Shown here: in pieces, positions 42,723 through 52,297 of the stretch
Position numbering within the stretch: the first letter of the stretch is position 1
Layout: every line of letters starts with the position of its first letter
Assembly (NCBI GenBank): GCA_024239075.1
Contig: JANBVI010000004.1
Location: 1 to 64,000 of the forward strand
Reading direction: 5' to 3'
From: Fischerella sp. CENA71
GTDB taxonomy: Bacteria > Cyanobacteriota > Cyanobacteriia > Cyanobacteriales > Nostocaceae
DNA length: 64,000 nucleotides
Translations under genes and position numbers: made by a program
The notes under the pieces: generated by a model
What the model was told of the DNA's origin: nothing
Database searches by the model: none
The model's input: only the letters and a program-made list of their open reading frames with translations

Positions 42723-45200
42723 GTGGCGAAGTTTACCTCCTGGTTTAAAGAAAGAACGACAAAATCGAGTGAACCTCAAACAGATAAATCTGAATCACCA
42801 GCAGGTGATCCACAACAAGATGAGGAATCCACAAATGAACAAAACCATGACGAGAACAGACCACTAACAAAACTAGAGCAAGCCAAGCAGATATTAACTC
42901 AAGTAGTTGCCAAGCTTCCTGGTAGTCAAAAACCCCTATACCGTCGTTATTGGTTTTGGGCTGGCTTGGGTGTAAGTGGCGGAGTCGCTGCTATTTGTTA
43001 TGGGGTCTGGTCAATAGATCAAACATTACCAAATAAAGACGAATTAAGTGCTGTTGTTAGAGAGCAAACACTAACTATCAAAGCTGCTGATGGAACGATT
43101 TTGCAACAGCAGGGAGAAGCAACTAGAGAACAGCTGAAACTAGAGGAAATACCAGATAAACTCAAAAAAGCTTTTATCGCCTCAGAAGATAGAAGATTCT
43201 ATAAACATGGGGGTATTGATACCCAAGGAATTGTCAGAGCAGTTTTAAATAATTTGCGATCGCAAAACGTCGTAGAAGGTGGTAGCAGTATCACGCAACA
43301 GCTAGCACGAATTCTGTTTCTCAAACAAGAACGGACAATCTGGCGTAAGCTCAAAGAAGCTCGTTTAGCACAGAAAATCGAAGACCAATTATCAAAAGAC
43401 CAAATTTTAGAGCGTTATCTGAATCTAGTATATTTGGGTTCAGGAGCCTACGGTGTTGCAGATGCGGCGTCGGTGTACTTTAGTAAACCAGTACATGAAC
43501 TCACCTTGGGCGAAATGGCTACTATCGCTGCTTTACCCCCCGCCCCAAATCGTTTTTCACCCCAAGTGAATTTAGCATCTGCTCAACAGCGAAGAAATTT
43601 AGTTTTAGAGCGAATGCATGAAGACGGGTACATTACGACAATTGAAAGAGACATAGCGATCGCCGAAAAATTAGCCGTTAGACCCAGTCCGCCCAAACGC
43701 TGGCAAATAGAAGCACCATACTTTATTAGTTATATCCAAAAAGAACTACCAAAACATGTTTCCCCAGAGGTTTTGAATGCAGGTGGTTTGACGGTGGAAA
43801 CATCCCTCAACCCGTCTTGGCAAAAGTCAGCAGAAGAAGCTGTTGATAAAACTTTACGTAACCAAGGTAGCTGGGAAAACTTTAAACAAGCTGCTTTAGT
43901 GGCGATCGATCCCCGGACTGGTGCTATTAAAGCCATGGTAGGGGGAAAAGACTTTGGTAAAAACCAGTTTAATCGAGTTACCCAGGCAAAAAGACAGCCA
44001 GGCTCGACTTTTAAGGGATTTGTCTATGCAACAGCTATTGCGACTGGAAAGAATCCATATGATGGTTACGAAGATGCACCCTTAATTGTGGATGGCTACG
44101 AGCCGAAAAACTTTAGTGAGAGTTTTCATGGTTGGATGAATATGAGAGATGCCCTCACCAAATCAGTAAATATTATTGCGGTGAAGGTGTTAATGAATAT
44201 TGGATTTGATCCGACAATTAAACTTGCCCATGACATGGGAATTCAATCGGAACTCAAGCCCGTGTATTCTCTAGCTCTTGGCTCCAATGAAGTTAACTTA
44301 TTAGAATTAACCAGTGCTTACGGTTCCTTTGCCACTCAGGGATTACACGTACAACCCCACGGCATCACCCGAATTATCAACCGCCAAGGTAAGGTAATTT
44401 GGAGAGACAATTATCAGCCCAAACGGGCCTTAGATACAGAAAGTGCCGCGATTATGACCTGGATGTTACGTAATGTGGTCAATGAAGGTACTGGTGGTGC
44501 TGCCCAACTCAATGATAGACCTGTTGCAGGTAAAACTGGTACCACCGATGAGGCAAGGGATTTATGGTTTATTGGCTTTATACCCCAGTTGGTAACAGGT
44601 GTATGGTTAGGTAACGATGATAACAAGCCAACTGGAGGTGGTAGCAGTACAGCTGCTTATACCTGGCATGAATTCATGGAAAAAGCAACAGCAGGAATGC
44701 CGGTGGAAAAGTTTCCCGAACGACCTAAACTAGAAGGCCGCAAAGGTACTATCAAAGCTCAACCAATCAAAGCTAAACGAATTATTAATCCTCCTGCACC
44801 TTCTAGTGATGGAAATTCTGATGGGGGAAATCAACAGATAAATTCTGATGATAGCGATCGCCGATCATCTCGTAGAAGAAGATACAGAAGAAATTACGAA
44901 CAACAGCAAGAACAGCAACAAGAACAAACCCCAAGACGACGCAGACGCCGTTACCGAGAACAGCAAGCTACTGACGACTCTAGTTCCCAAAGAAGTTATC
45001 GGCGTCGGTATAACAGTTCTGAATCAGTTGCAAATAATGAATCTTCCTCATCTCAACCACAGCGACGATATAGACAATATTCAAATTCTTCTGCGTCTGT
45101 AACTCCTCGATTACGATCTACCCCATCTACTAGCAATTCTTCTAGCCCTACACCCACATCTTCTTGGCGAGAGAGACTTAAGCCAAATTCCTCACAATGA
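42723..45200 (+). CDS. Class A penicillin-binding protein (PBP1A-type)
   Basis: An 825-residue bifunctional peptidoglycan synthase. Residues 1-75 are cytosolic, acidic then basic; one transmembrane helix is at about 77-95 (WFWAGLGVSGGVAAICYGVW). The glycosyltransferase domain has the catalytic Glu in ASEDRRFYKHGGID near 155 and EGGSSITQQLARI near 186. The transpeptidase has SxxK in GSTFKGF near 428, SVN near 482 and KTGTTDEA near 603. The last 130 residues are Ser/Arg/Gln-rich low complexity. Start GTG 42723 is preceded by a GAGGAG site. It is similar to other cyanobacterial class A PBPs needed for growth and cell shape. Confidence 0.94.
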   Translation: MAKFTSWFKERTTKSSEPQTDKSESPAGDPQQDEESTNEQNHDENRPLTKLEQAKQILTQVVAKLPGSQKPLYRRYWFWAGLGVSGGVAAICYGVWSIDQTLPNKDELSAVVREQTLTIKAADGTILQQQGEATREQLKLEEIPDKLKKAFIASEDRRFYKHGGIDTQGIVRAVLNNLRSQNVVEGGSSITQQLARILFLKQERTIWRKLKEARLAQKIEDQLSKDQILERYLNLVYLGSGAYGVADAASVYFSKPVHELTLGEMATIAALPPAPNRFSPQVNLASAQQRRNLVLERMHEDGYITTIERDIAIAEKLAVRPSPPKRWQIEAPYFISYIQKELPKHVSPEVLNAGGLTVETSLNPSWQKSAEEAVDKTLRNQGSWENFKQAALVAIDPRTGAIKAMVGGKDFGKNQFNRVTQAKRQPGSTFKGFVYATAIATGKNPYDGYEDAPLIVDGYEPKNFSESFHGWMNMRDALTKSVNIIAVKVLMNIGFDPTIKLAHDMGIQSELKPVYSLALGSNEVNLLELTSAYGSFATQGLHVQPHGITRIINRQGKVIWRDNYQPKRALDTESAAIMTWMLRNVVNEGTGGAAQLNDRPVAGKTGTTDEARDLWFIGFIPQLVTGVWLGNDDNKPTGGGSSTAAYTWHEFMEKATAGMPVEKFPERPKLEGRKGTIKAQPIKAKRIINPPAPSSDGNSDGGNQQINSDDSDRRSSRRRRYRRNYEQQQEQQQEQTPRRRRRRYREQQATDDSSSQRSYRRRYNSSESVANNESSSSQPQRRYRQYSNSSASVTPRLRSTPSTSNSSSPTPTSSWRERLKPNSSQ

Positions 45201-45310
45201 AATGGGGATCGGGGATCGGGGATTGGGGATCAGGGATCGGGAAAGGGGACAAGGGAAGGGAGTAGGGTGCAGGGAGAGTAACCAATCCCCAGTTCCCAAT
45301 CCCCAATCGT
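45201..45310. repeat. GGGGATC/CCCCAAT STRR between PBP and Psb35-like genes
   Basis: GGGGATCGGGGATCGGGGAT and further units begin within three bases of the PBP stop codon; after a spacer of AGGGAAGGGAG-type units come AATCCCCAGTTCCCAATCCC units that are complementary to the first part. The pair can fold as a 3' hairpin. Confidence 0.85.
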
Positions 45311-45410
45311 TACTAATCTCCTCCCTTTCCTCTGACTTGTGATGGATGTGGATGGTATGCTCTTTTTATAAGTTTTTAAGTAGTGTTACTTATTTTAGGA
45401 GATTATACTC

Positions 45411-45620
45411 ATGGATTTATTGATGCAAACAGCAGCACAAGCAGCTAACGAACCTCATTTTCCCTTTGCTTTCACTGCGGTTTATGTTGTAGGCTTTATT
45501 GCTGCTGTTACTATTGGTTCAATTGCTTGGTACAACTCCAAGCGTCCGGTAGGTTGGGAAGATAAAAGCCGTCCTGACTTTGTCCCCAAGGTTGATAAAG
45601 ATGAAACCCCTGGTGTGTAA
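45411..45620 (+). CDS. Psb35-like small thylakoid protein
   Basis: A 69-residue protein with one transmembrane helix (about 18-42, FPFAFTAVYVVGFIAAVTIG), preceded by the polar AANEPHFP and followed by WYNSKRPVGWEDKSRPDF. This matches small cyanobacterial proteins annotated as photosystem II Psb35-related, which in Synechocystis associate with the CP47 antenna and high-light-inducible proteins. ATG 45411 has GGAG 11 nt upstream; a second ATG four codons later is possible. The name is by resemblance; photosystem II association here is inferred. Confidence 0.6.
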   Translation: MDLLMQTAAQAANEPHFPFAFTAVYVVGFIAAVTIGSIAWYNSKRPVGWEDKSRPDFVPKVDKDETPGV

Positions 45621-45701
45621 GCAAGCAGTTAAATAGTCATTGGTCATTAGTCATTAGTCATTGGTTAATTACAAATAACAATGGACAAATAACAAATAAC
45701 A

Positions 45702-46130
45702 TTAATTTTGAATTTCAACCCAACGACGGTAAAGCTTTTGAATTTGTTTGAGAAGGGCATTTAATCCGGCTTGGGTTGATTGCTCTTGATTAGATAATTG
45801 TTGTAATTTTGTCAACAGTTTAGCTTCTTCTACTGCCACTTCATCATCAGTGTAAATTAAACCACTGATAGCTTGAATCAAGTTTTGGCAATCTTCCATA
45901 CTGGGATGCTCACCCAGGTATTCTTTTACCCAGTCGTAGCATTCGATTGGTTTAATAGGAACTAACTCATATAATAAAGGCTTAATATCTGGATCGCTAG
46001 CTACTCCCTTCTCTTGGGCTATTTGATGTAGATACTGCCTTTCTTCTGGTTGGATTCTGCCATCTATCCAAGCTGCTCCAATTAGGATTTTGACTAAGTT
46101 TTTTACATTACTGGAGTTCACTGACATCAC
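45702..46130 (-). CDS. TerB-like protein
   Basis: A 142-residue helical protein of the tellurite-resistance TerB family. IGAAWIDGRIQPEERQYLHQ near residues 17-36 is the first acidic metal-binding half (D-G-x-x-x-P-E-E), and ISGLIYTDDEVAVEEAKLL near 88-106 is the second. Members with an internally duplicated acidic motif bind metal ions at the membrane interface; single TerB proteins in cyanobacteria have no proven role. The second Met (46127) is an equally good start. It is convergent with the Psb35-like gene, separated by an AGTCATT/AATAACA repeat at 45625-45700. Confidence 0.85.
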   Translation of the reverse strand: MMSVNSSNVKNLVKILIGAAWIDGRIQPEERQYLHQIAQEKGVASDPDIKPLLYELVPIKPIECYDWVKEYLGEHPSMEDCQNLIQAISGLIYTDDEVAVEEAKLLTKLQQLSNQEQSTQAGLNALLKQIQKLYRRWVEIQN

Positions 46131-46184
46131 AGCCTCCTATAGTTCACACTGCCCTCCTTGAAATCTTACAACTGCTAACAGTAT

Positions 46185-47741
46185 TCACCCTGAATCATTG
46201 GTTTTTCTTAAACGAACCATGAAAAATCCATCCATATCATGTTCATGGGGTAATACTTTCAGCCAGCCTTGTGACGTGGAGTACCTAGAAAAAGATAAAT
46301 CTTGGCTCGAATTCTCTATTTTCCAATCTGGGTTTTCTGCCAAGAATGACTGTATTACGGTTTCATTTTCAGCTGGATGCAACGTACAGGTAGCATAAAC
46401 TAATACTCCTCCTGGCTTGACAAAAGTACTTGTATGTAAAATTAGTTCTTTTTGCAGGACAGAAAGTTCTTGTACAGACTCTGGTGTTTGTCGCCAACGT
46501 GCATCAGCGTGACGATGTAGAGTCCCCAAACCAGAACAAGGTGCATCTAATAAGACACTATTAGCAGAGTTGCGAAATTGAGGTAAATTGCGGCTGTCAC
46601 CAATGCAAATGTCTATAGACTTGAGATTAAGTCGTTGAATGTTTTGTTTGAGTTTCCGCATTCGAGAATGAGTGCGATCGCACGCCCAAATTTTTCCAGT
46701 ATCCTGCATTAGCTCGGCAATATGAGTGGTTTTCCCACCTGGTGCAGCACAAGCATCAATCACTACTTCTTTTGTTTGCGGATCAAGGAAATGACCAACC
46801 AATTGAGCGCTACTATCTTGGACACTCCACCAACCTTCACTGAAACCAGGAAGATTTTGAATTTGGCCTGGATGACTAAGTAATCTTAAAGCTTGTGGTA
46901 GGTGGGGAAGACGTTGGCAGGAAACACCAACTGCTTGCAATGCTGTTTCTACTGTTTCTAAATCAGCCCGCAGTGGGTTCACCCGCAGATCAATTGTTGG
47001 GGTTTGGTTCATCCATATACACAGTTTCTCTGTTTCGGTAACACCAAATTGATCTAGCCAAACTTGAATAATCCAGTCAGGGAAACTGTGTAAAATACCC
47101 AAACGTTCCACAGGGTTTTCTGGTAGCTGTAAAAAAGACGCGGTGAGGAGGTGAGGGGGAGACGCTTGTGAAGACGCGGAGAAGGGGTGAGTGAGAGACG
47201 CGGAGAATATTTCATTAGTATTCTGCGTGTCCCCGTGTCTCCCACGTCCCCGTGTCCCCGTGTCTCCCATGTCCCCGTGTATCTCATGTCCCCGCCCCAC
47301 TTCCTCTACCAGGCGAATAAATTGGCGCAATAAACCATTTACAAAACCAGCCAGCCCAACAAAACCGTTTTCCTTGGCTAATTGCACGGTAGTATTAACA
47401 GCTGCACTAGGAGGAATTCTTTCTTGATAGAGCAACTGATATAAGCCCAGATGTAGAATTGTGCGGAGGTCTTTGGGTTGCTGATCAGACTTCTTTGTCG
47501 CCAGTTGATTGATAATGGCATCGAGAGTACGCTGTCTTCTGGTGCAGCCATAGACCAATTCTGTAACTAGACGGCGATCGCTGAGTCTCTTTACACCAAT
47601 TTCGCCATCTGTTATATCTGTTTTGGGCAATACTCGGTCTAATGCTACATCAGCATAAGCTCCTTTGTGGACTTCTCGCAATGCCACAAAAGCTAGTTGG
47701 CGGGGTGAAATATTTTGGTTTTGGGATTTTTGATGTTGCAA
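46185..47741 (-). CDS. rsmB: 16S rRNA m5C967 methyltransferase RsmB with repeat insertion
   Basis: A 518-residue protein. The N-terminal NusB-like RNA-binding domain spans about 1-145 (SPRQLAFVALREVHKGAYAD). The SAM-dependent methyltransferase domain is C-terminal: motif I DACAAPGGKTTHIAE near 331, motif IV DAPCSGLGTLHRHADARW near 400 and motif VI YATCTLHPAENE near 450, whose cysteines are the general-acid and nucleophile residues. It methylates C967 of 16S rRNA. Between the domains, about residues 150-205 is a Gly/Asp/Arg and Ser/Pro-rich insert encoded by GACACGGGGACGTGG-type short repeats; relatives are normally about 450 residues. ATG 47741 is the start. Confidence 0.93.
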   Translation of the reverse strand: MQHQKSQNQNISPRQLAFVALREVHKGAYADVALDRVLPKTDITDGEIGVKRLSDRRLVTELVYGCTRRQRTLDAIINQLATKKSDQQPKDLRTILHLGLYQLLYQERIPPSAAVNTTVQLAKENGFVGLAGFVNGLLRQFIRLVEEVGRGHEIHGDMGDTGTRGRGRHGDTQNTNEIFSASLTHPFSASSQASPPHLLTASFLQLPENPVERLGILHSFPDWIIQVWLDQFGVTETEKLCIWMNQTPTIDLRVNPLRADLETVETALQAVGVSCQRLPHLPQALRLLSHPGQIQNLPGFSEGWWSVQDSSAQLVGHFLDPQTKEVVIDACAAPGGKTTHIAELMQDTGKIWACDRTHSRMRKLKQNIQRLNLKSIDICIGDSRNLPQFRNSANSVLLDAPCSGLGTLHRHADARWRQTPESVQELSVLQKELILHTSTFVKPGGVLVYATCTLHPAENETVIQSFLAENPDWKIENSSQDLSFSRYSTSQGWLKVLPHEHDMDGFFMVRLRKTNDSG

Positions 47742-48412
47742 TGTAATTTTGATTGTCTTATACCAAATTATTAGCTTTTAAAATAATTAAATTCTTCTAA
47801 ATTAATTTTTATTTCTATACTTATGGTCAAAAGGGTCAGAAGTTAAGGCTTTAACCTTGTCCTTACTCGTTCTTCTTTATATCTTGGTTCTTTGATTTTT
47901 TGCTAAAACCTTGACTCGCACTTTATCACGAATTCTAAACATTAAGTTTTTGTTTCAAGCACTTTTATTTTATTATTATTTTTTTGTGAATTTGTCATCA
48001 AGACATGTAGAAGATTTTATTTGGGGTGCTTGGTCTGAACTGTTGTCTCTACTCTTGTAGTTGGATTTACTGCTTTAATAAGTAAATTATTTAACCGAAA
48101 TTGTCAATAAATCCTAAACTCACACACTAGTATGAAGATAAATTATGAGAATTTTTCTGTTCTTCATCGAAAAAAAATTAATATTAACAATAGCAACAAG
48201 CTATCCTAAAGCTATATAACGCTTTGGAGTATTTTTACTCACTGAAAACCACATAGAGCGTAGGACACCTTGACTAAATGATATCAGGGAGCATCAAGAG
48301 TCGATTTGGAAAAAGTGTACTATGTAGCAATTTTTCATTTTTTACTCCATTTTTCTTTTTTGTTAACTAAATCCGTTAAGAGTTATCAGGATTAAAAGGT
48401 CAGTAGGCATCA
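47742..48412. other. Gene-free AT-rich region upstream of the aminopeptidase
   Basis: A 671-bp gap between divergent rsmB and the aminopeptidase gene. It is AT-rich and has no STRR array, unlike most gaps here. No coding frame, RNA motif or long hairpin was recognised. It must contain both promoters. Confidence 0.5.
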
Positions 48413-51007
48413 ATGTCTTATTATTTTTTTGATACAGAAAATCAACGTTACAAATCTTTTGAGTTACCAGGGGCAAAACCACACTATACCCCTGATCGAC
48501 CGGGACAGGTTGAACATATTTTTCTAGACCTGAATTTAGATATTCCTAATCAAAGCGTTCAAGGTCAGTGCAATATTACTTTGTTACCTATCCGTAATGG
48601 TATTGACCGCTTGATATTAGATGCTGTTAACTTAAACATTGAATCGGTCTTAGTGGATGAAGTTAGCCAGAAGTTTGATTACGACGGTCAAAAATTGTCA
48701 GTTCAACTGCATTCACCGACTATTGCCAACAAACGAATTGCGATCGCGATCGCCTACTCTGTCCAAAAGCCCCAACGAGGGATCTACTTCATCCAACCAG
48801 AAAAACATTATCCCCACAAACCTACTCAAGTTTGGACACAGGGTGAAGATGAAGATTCACGCTTCTGGTTTCCTTGCTTTGACTATCCAGGACAATTGTC
48901 TACTTCCGAAATTCGTGTCCGGGTTCCCAAACCCCTAATTGCCATTTCCAACGGTGAACTCATTACTACAGAAGAAGATGGCGATGATAAAATATACCAC
49001 TGGTCACAGCAGCAAATTCATCCCACCTACTTGATGACATTAGCTGTAAGTGATTTTGCGGAAATTCGCGACGAGTGGAATGGCAAACCTGTTACCTACT
49101 ACGTGGAGAAAGGACGAGAAGCAGACGCTAAACGGAGTATGGGCAAAACTCCACGCATGATGGAGTTTTTGAGTGAAAAATACGGCTATGCTTACGCCTA
49201 CCCGAAGTATGCTCAAGTCTGCGTTGATGATTTTATCTTTGGTGGTATGGAAAACACTTCCACCACACTGTTGACAGATAGATGTTTGCTGGATGCCAAA
49301 GCCGCATTAGATAATCGCAACACAGAAAGCTTAGTAGTCCACGAACTGGCGCACCAATGGTTTGGTGACTTAGTTGTCATCAAACACTGGTCTCATGCTT
49401 GGATAAAAGAGGGTATGGCTTCTTACTCAGAGGTAATGTGGACAGAGCATGAGTATGGTGCAGATGAAGCAGCCTATTACCGCTTAGGAGAAGCTCGCAG
49501 TTATCTAGCAGAAGATAGTGGCCGCTATCGCCGCCCAATGGTGACACACGTTTACCGAGAAGCCATCGAGCTTTATGATCGTCACATTTATGAAAAAGGG
49601 TCTTGTGTTTATCACATGATTCGTACGGAATTGGGCGACGAAATGTTTTGGCAAGCCATGCAGACATTTGTCCAAGATAATGCCCATAAAACCGTGGAAA
49701 CAATAGATTTGTTGCGGGCGATCGAAAAGACAACTGGACGTAATCTTTTATTCTTGTTTGATCAGTATGTTTACAGAGGCGGACATCCTGATTTTAAAGT
49801 AGCTTACTCCTGGGATGGTGATTCTAACTTAGCTAAAGTTACGGTGACTCAAACTCAAGCAGCATCAGATAATAATGGTAGTAATAGTAATTTATTTGAC
49901 CTAAGAGTTCCCATTGGTTTTGGGTATGCCGAAAATGGTGCGCCTGCTGAGTTAAAAATTTTCAAGGTACGGGTTCACGAACGCGAACAAACTTTTTATT
50001 TTCCACTGCAAGAGAAACCGTTGTTTGTCAGCTTTGATGTTGGCAATAATTTCTTGAAAACAGTTTCCTTGGACTACCCAGTACCAGAATTAAAAGCACA
50101 GTTAGAATTTGATCCCCACCCGACTTCACGCATTTACGCAGCTGAAGCCTTGGCAAAAAAAGGAGGATTAGAAGTCCTCAAAGCACTAGAAACAGCACTG
50201 CAAAAAGATCCTTTTTGGGGTGTGCGTGTAGAAATAGCTGCTCAATTAGCAGAAATCAAGTTAGATCAAGCTTTTGATGCTTTAGTAATAGGGTTAAAAG
50301 ATGAAAATTCATACGTGCGTAGAGCTGTAATAGAAGCACTAGCAACAATCAAAACTCACGCCAGTTATAAAGCTGTCAAAGAAGTAATTGAGAATGGAGA
50401 TGCTAGCTACTATGTAGAAGCAGCCGCAGCCCGTGCCGTTGGGACAATTGCCGCCGCTAGTTTGGAAGAAAAACCCAAAGAAGAAAAAGTTTTAAAACTG
50501 CTAAAAACAGTTTTAGAAGAAAAAGCGGGTTGGAATGAAGTGGTACGCAGTGGGGCGATCGCTGGTTTAGCCAAGCTCAAAACTTCCGAAGCAGCCTTAA
50601 ATTTAATTTTGGAATACACTAAAGCTGGTGTTCCTCAGCCCTTGCGTTTGAACGCAATTCGGGCATTAGGTACAGTTTCTGTTGGTCAAACTCCTGCTAA
50701 CGTAGAACGAGTCTTAGACCATTTGGCAGAACTTGCCAAAGAAAGATTCTTTTTAACTCAAGTAGCAGTGTTGACAGCCTTGGGAAATATGGAAACTCCC
50801 AAAGCCATCAGCATTTTGCAATCCCTTGGCGAGCAAACAGCAGACGGACGGGTACGCCGCTATGCTGAAGAAGAAATTGCCAAAGTGCAAAAAAGTGTTG
50901 GTACAGACACCGCAGTGAAACAACTACGCGAGGAACTCGATCAACTCAAACAACAAAATCAAGAACTTAGAAGTCGTCTGGAAAATTTAGAAGCGAAGGC
51001 GAAGTAG
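48413..51007 (+). CDS. pepN: M1-family aminopeptidase with C-terminal HEAT repeats
   Basis: An 864-residue zinc metallopeptidase. The gluzincin motif HELAHQWFGD near residue 308 provides two His ligands and the catalytic Glu; the third ligand is the Glu of WIKEGMASYSE near 331. The exopeptidase motif GGMENTSTT near 275 binds the free N-terminus. The N-terminal beta domain (1-190) begins PHYTPDRPGQVEHIFLDLNL. From about 570 the protein has HEAT-like repeats (VRRAVIEALATIKTH, LRLNAIRALGTVS) and a C-terminal coiled coil (835-864). It removes N-terminal residues from peptides. An unrelated GTG upstream is less likely than ATG 48413. Confidence 0.92.
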   Translation: MSYYFFDTENQRYKSFELPGAKPHYTPDRPGQVEHIFLDLNLDIPNQSVQGQCNITLLPIRNGIDRLILDAVNLNIESVLVDEVSQKFDYDGQKLSVQLHSPTIANKRIAIAIAYSVQKPQRGIYFIQPEKHYPHKPTQVWTQGEDEDSRFWFPCFDYPGQLSTSEIRVRVPKPLIAISNGELITTEEDGDDKIYHWSQQQIHPTYLMTLAVSDFAEIRDEWNGKPVTYYVEKGREADAKRSMGKTPRMMEFLSEKYGYAYAYPKYAQVCVDDFIFGGMENTSTTLLTDRCLLDAKAALDNRNTESLVVHELAHQWFGDLVVIKHWSHAWIKEGMASYSEVMWTEHEYGADEAAYYRLGEARSYLAEDSGRYRRPMVTHVYREAIELYDRHIYEKGSCVYHMIRTELGDEMFWQAMQTFVQDNAHKTVETIDLLRAIEKTTGRNLLFLFDQYVYRGGHPDFKVAYSWDGDSNLAKVTVTQTQAASDNNGSNSNLFDLRVPIGFGYAENGAPAELKIFKVRVHEREQTFYFPLQEKPLFVSFDVGNNFLKTVSLDYPVPELKAQLEFDPHPTSRIYAAEALAKKGGLEVLKALETALQKDPFWGVRVEIAAQLAEIKLDQAFDALVIGLKDENSYVRRAVIEALATIKTHASYKAVKEVIENGDASYYVEAAAARAVGTIAAASLEEKPKEEKVLKLLKTVLEEKAGWNEVVRSGAIAGLAKLKTSEAALNLILEYTKAGVPQPLRLNAIRALGTVSVGQTPANVERVLDHLAELAKERFFLTQVAVLTALGNMETPKAISILQSLGEQTADGRVRRYAEEEIAKVQKSVGTDTAVKQLREELDQLKQQNQELRSRLENLEAKAK

Positions 51008-51114
51008 GGGAAAGGGGATCGGGGATCGGGGATTGGGAAAAGGGAGACAAGGGAGACAAGGGGGATAAGTGAGAGAATAAACACCGATCCCCAATCCCCA
51101 ATCCTCAATCCCCA
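51003..51114. repeat. Inverted STRR arms between convergent genes
   Basis: From the aminopeptidase stop codon: GGGGAAAGGGGATCGGGGAT units and AGGGAGACA units; on the other side CCGATCCCCAATCCCCAATC units lead directly into the stop codon of the mannose-1-phosphate guanylyltransferase gene. The arms are complementary and fill the whole gap, so they may act as a two-way transcript end. Confidence 0.85.
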
Positions 51115-52179
51115 TTACAACAATTCTGTAAACCGGGAATCGCTTTGCAAGGTTTTGAGAATTTGTTTGATTTCTTGAGTACGGTCTTTTTTGACCACAA
51201 GAGTAACATTGCGATCGCGTACAATTACGACATCTTCTAGACCAATCGTGACGATCACATCATCCGCATTGCTAGCATAAACAATAGCACCCTGTGTATC
51301 TAACCCTACGTGAGTACATAGTTCCACATTTGGGTTATCTGCTGTTTTTAATAAACGTTCGATCGCATTCCAATCACCTAAATCATCCCAGCCAAAATCC
51401 ACTGGTAAGACATGTGTCAAATTCGTTTTTTCCATGAGAGCATAGTCTATACTCTTCTTAGGTAACTGGGGATAGATATCAGGACCGTGCTGTATCAACG
51501 GTTCAATAATTTCTGGAGCATGGATTTGTAGTTCCTTGAGAACAACACCCGCCCGGAAAATAAACATCCCGCTATTCCAGCTAAAACGTCCCGTAGCTAG
51601 AAAATTTTCTGCCGTTTCTCGGTCAGGCTTTTCAGTAAAGCGGTTAACATGATAAGCTGGCAAGTCATTAAAGCAACCAATCTGTTCGCCTTGTTCTATG
51701 TAACCGTAGCCAGTTGATGGAAAGGTGGGCTTGATCCCCAGTGTGACAATTGCTGCTGTGTTTGCTGCTAGTTCAATTGCTGCATTTATCGTGCTTGCAA
51801 AAGATTCCTGGTTAGCAATCCAGTGATCAGCAGGGAAAAAGCCGATAATAGCGTCATCCCCGTAACGCTTTTTGATTTCCAAGCTTGTCCAAGCGACTGC
51901 GGCGGCTGTATCCCTTCCCTGAGATTCGACTAGCAAGTTATTTGATGGCAGTTCAGGTAGTTGTTCTTTAACTCCTTGAGCTATTTGACTAGAAGTAATT
52001 ACCAATAAGCGATCCCAACCGCCTGCTAGTGGTAGCAGTCGATCAGTTGTTGCTTGTAGGAGACTTCTAGAACTACCATCTAGGTTTAAAAATTGTTTGG
52101 GTCGATTTTGGCGACTGAGGGGCCAAAAACGCTCACCTTTACCACCAGCAAGAATTACTGGGAACAATGCTTGAGTCAT
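51115..52179 (-). CDS. manC: Mannose-1-phosphate guanylyltransferase (ManC type)
   Basis: A 354-residue type II-like enzyme making GDP-mannose from GTP and mannose-1-phosphate. The N-terminal pyrophosphorylase signature is LAGGKGERFWPLSR followed by RPKQF near 12-30; the metal-binding site is FFPADHWI near 115; the FTEKPD motif near 182 and WNSGMFIF near 203 bind the sugar. It has no C-terminal phosphomannose isomerase domain. It supplies GDP-mannose for polysaccharide and glycan synthesis. The fusion gene at 21939 carries another nucleotidyltransferase of a different subfamily, so the two are not simple duplicates. Confidence 0.93.
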   Translation of the reverse strand: MTQALFPVILAGGKGERFWPLSRQNRPKQFLNLDGSSRSLLQATTDRLLPLAGGWDRLLVITSSQIAQGVKEQLPELPSNNLLVESQGRDTAAAVAWTSLEIKKRYGDDAIIGFFPADHWIANQESFASTINAAIELAANTAAIVTLGIKPTFPSTGYGYIEQGEQIGCFNDLPAYHVNRFTEKPDRETAENFLATGRFSWNSGMFIFRAGVVLKELQIHAPEIIEPLIQHGPDIYPQLPKKSIDYALMEKTNLTHVLPVDFGWDDLGDWNAIERLLKTADNPNVELCTHVGLDTQGAIVYASNADDVIVTIGLEDVVIVRDRNVTLVVKKDRTQEIKQILKTLQSDSRFTELL

Positions 52180-52297
52180 GTTGTCATAGAGACTTACTTA
52201 AGAACACTACTAAGTGTACTGTGGTGTTCGTCACTGGCAAGATTTGTTGCTTCGATTAACATTAGGTTTAGGGAGTGGATGAGTGGGGAGATAGTTT

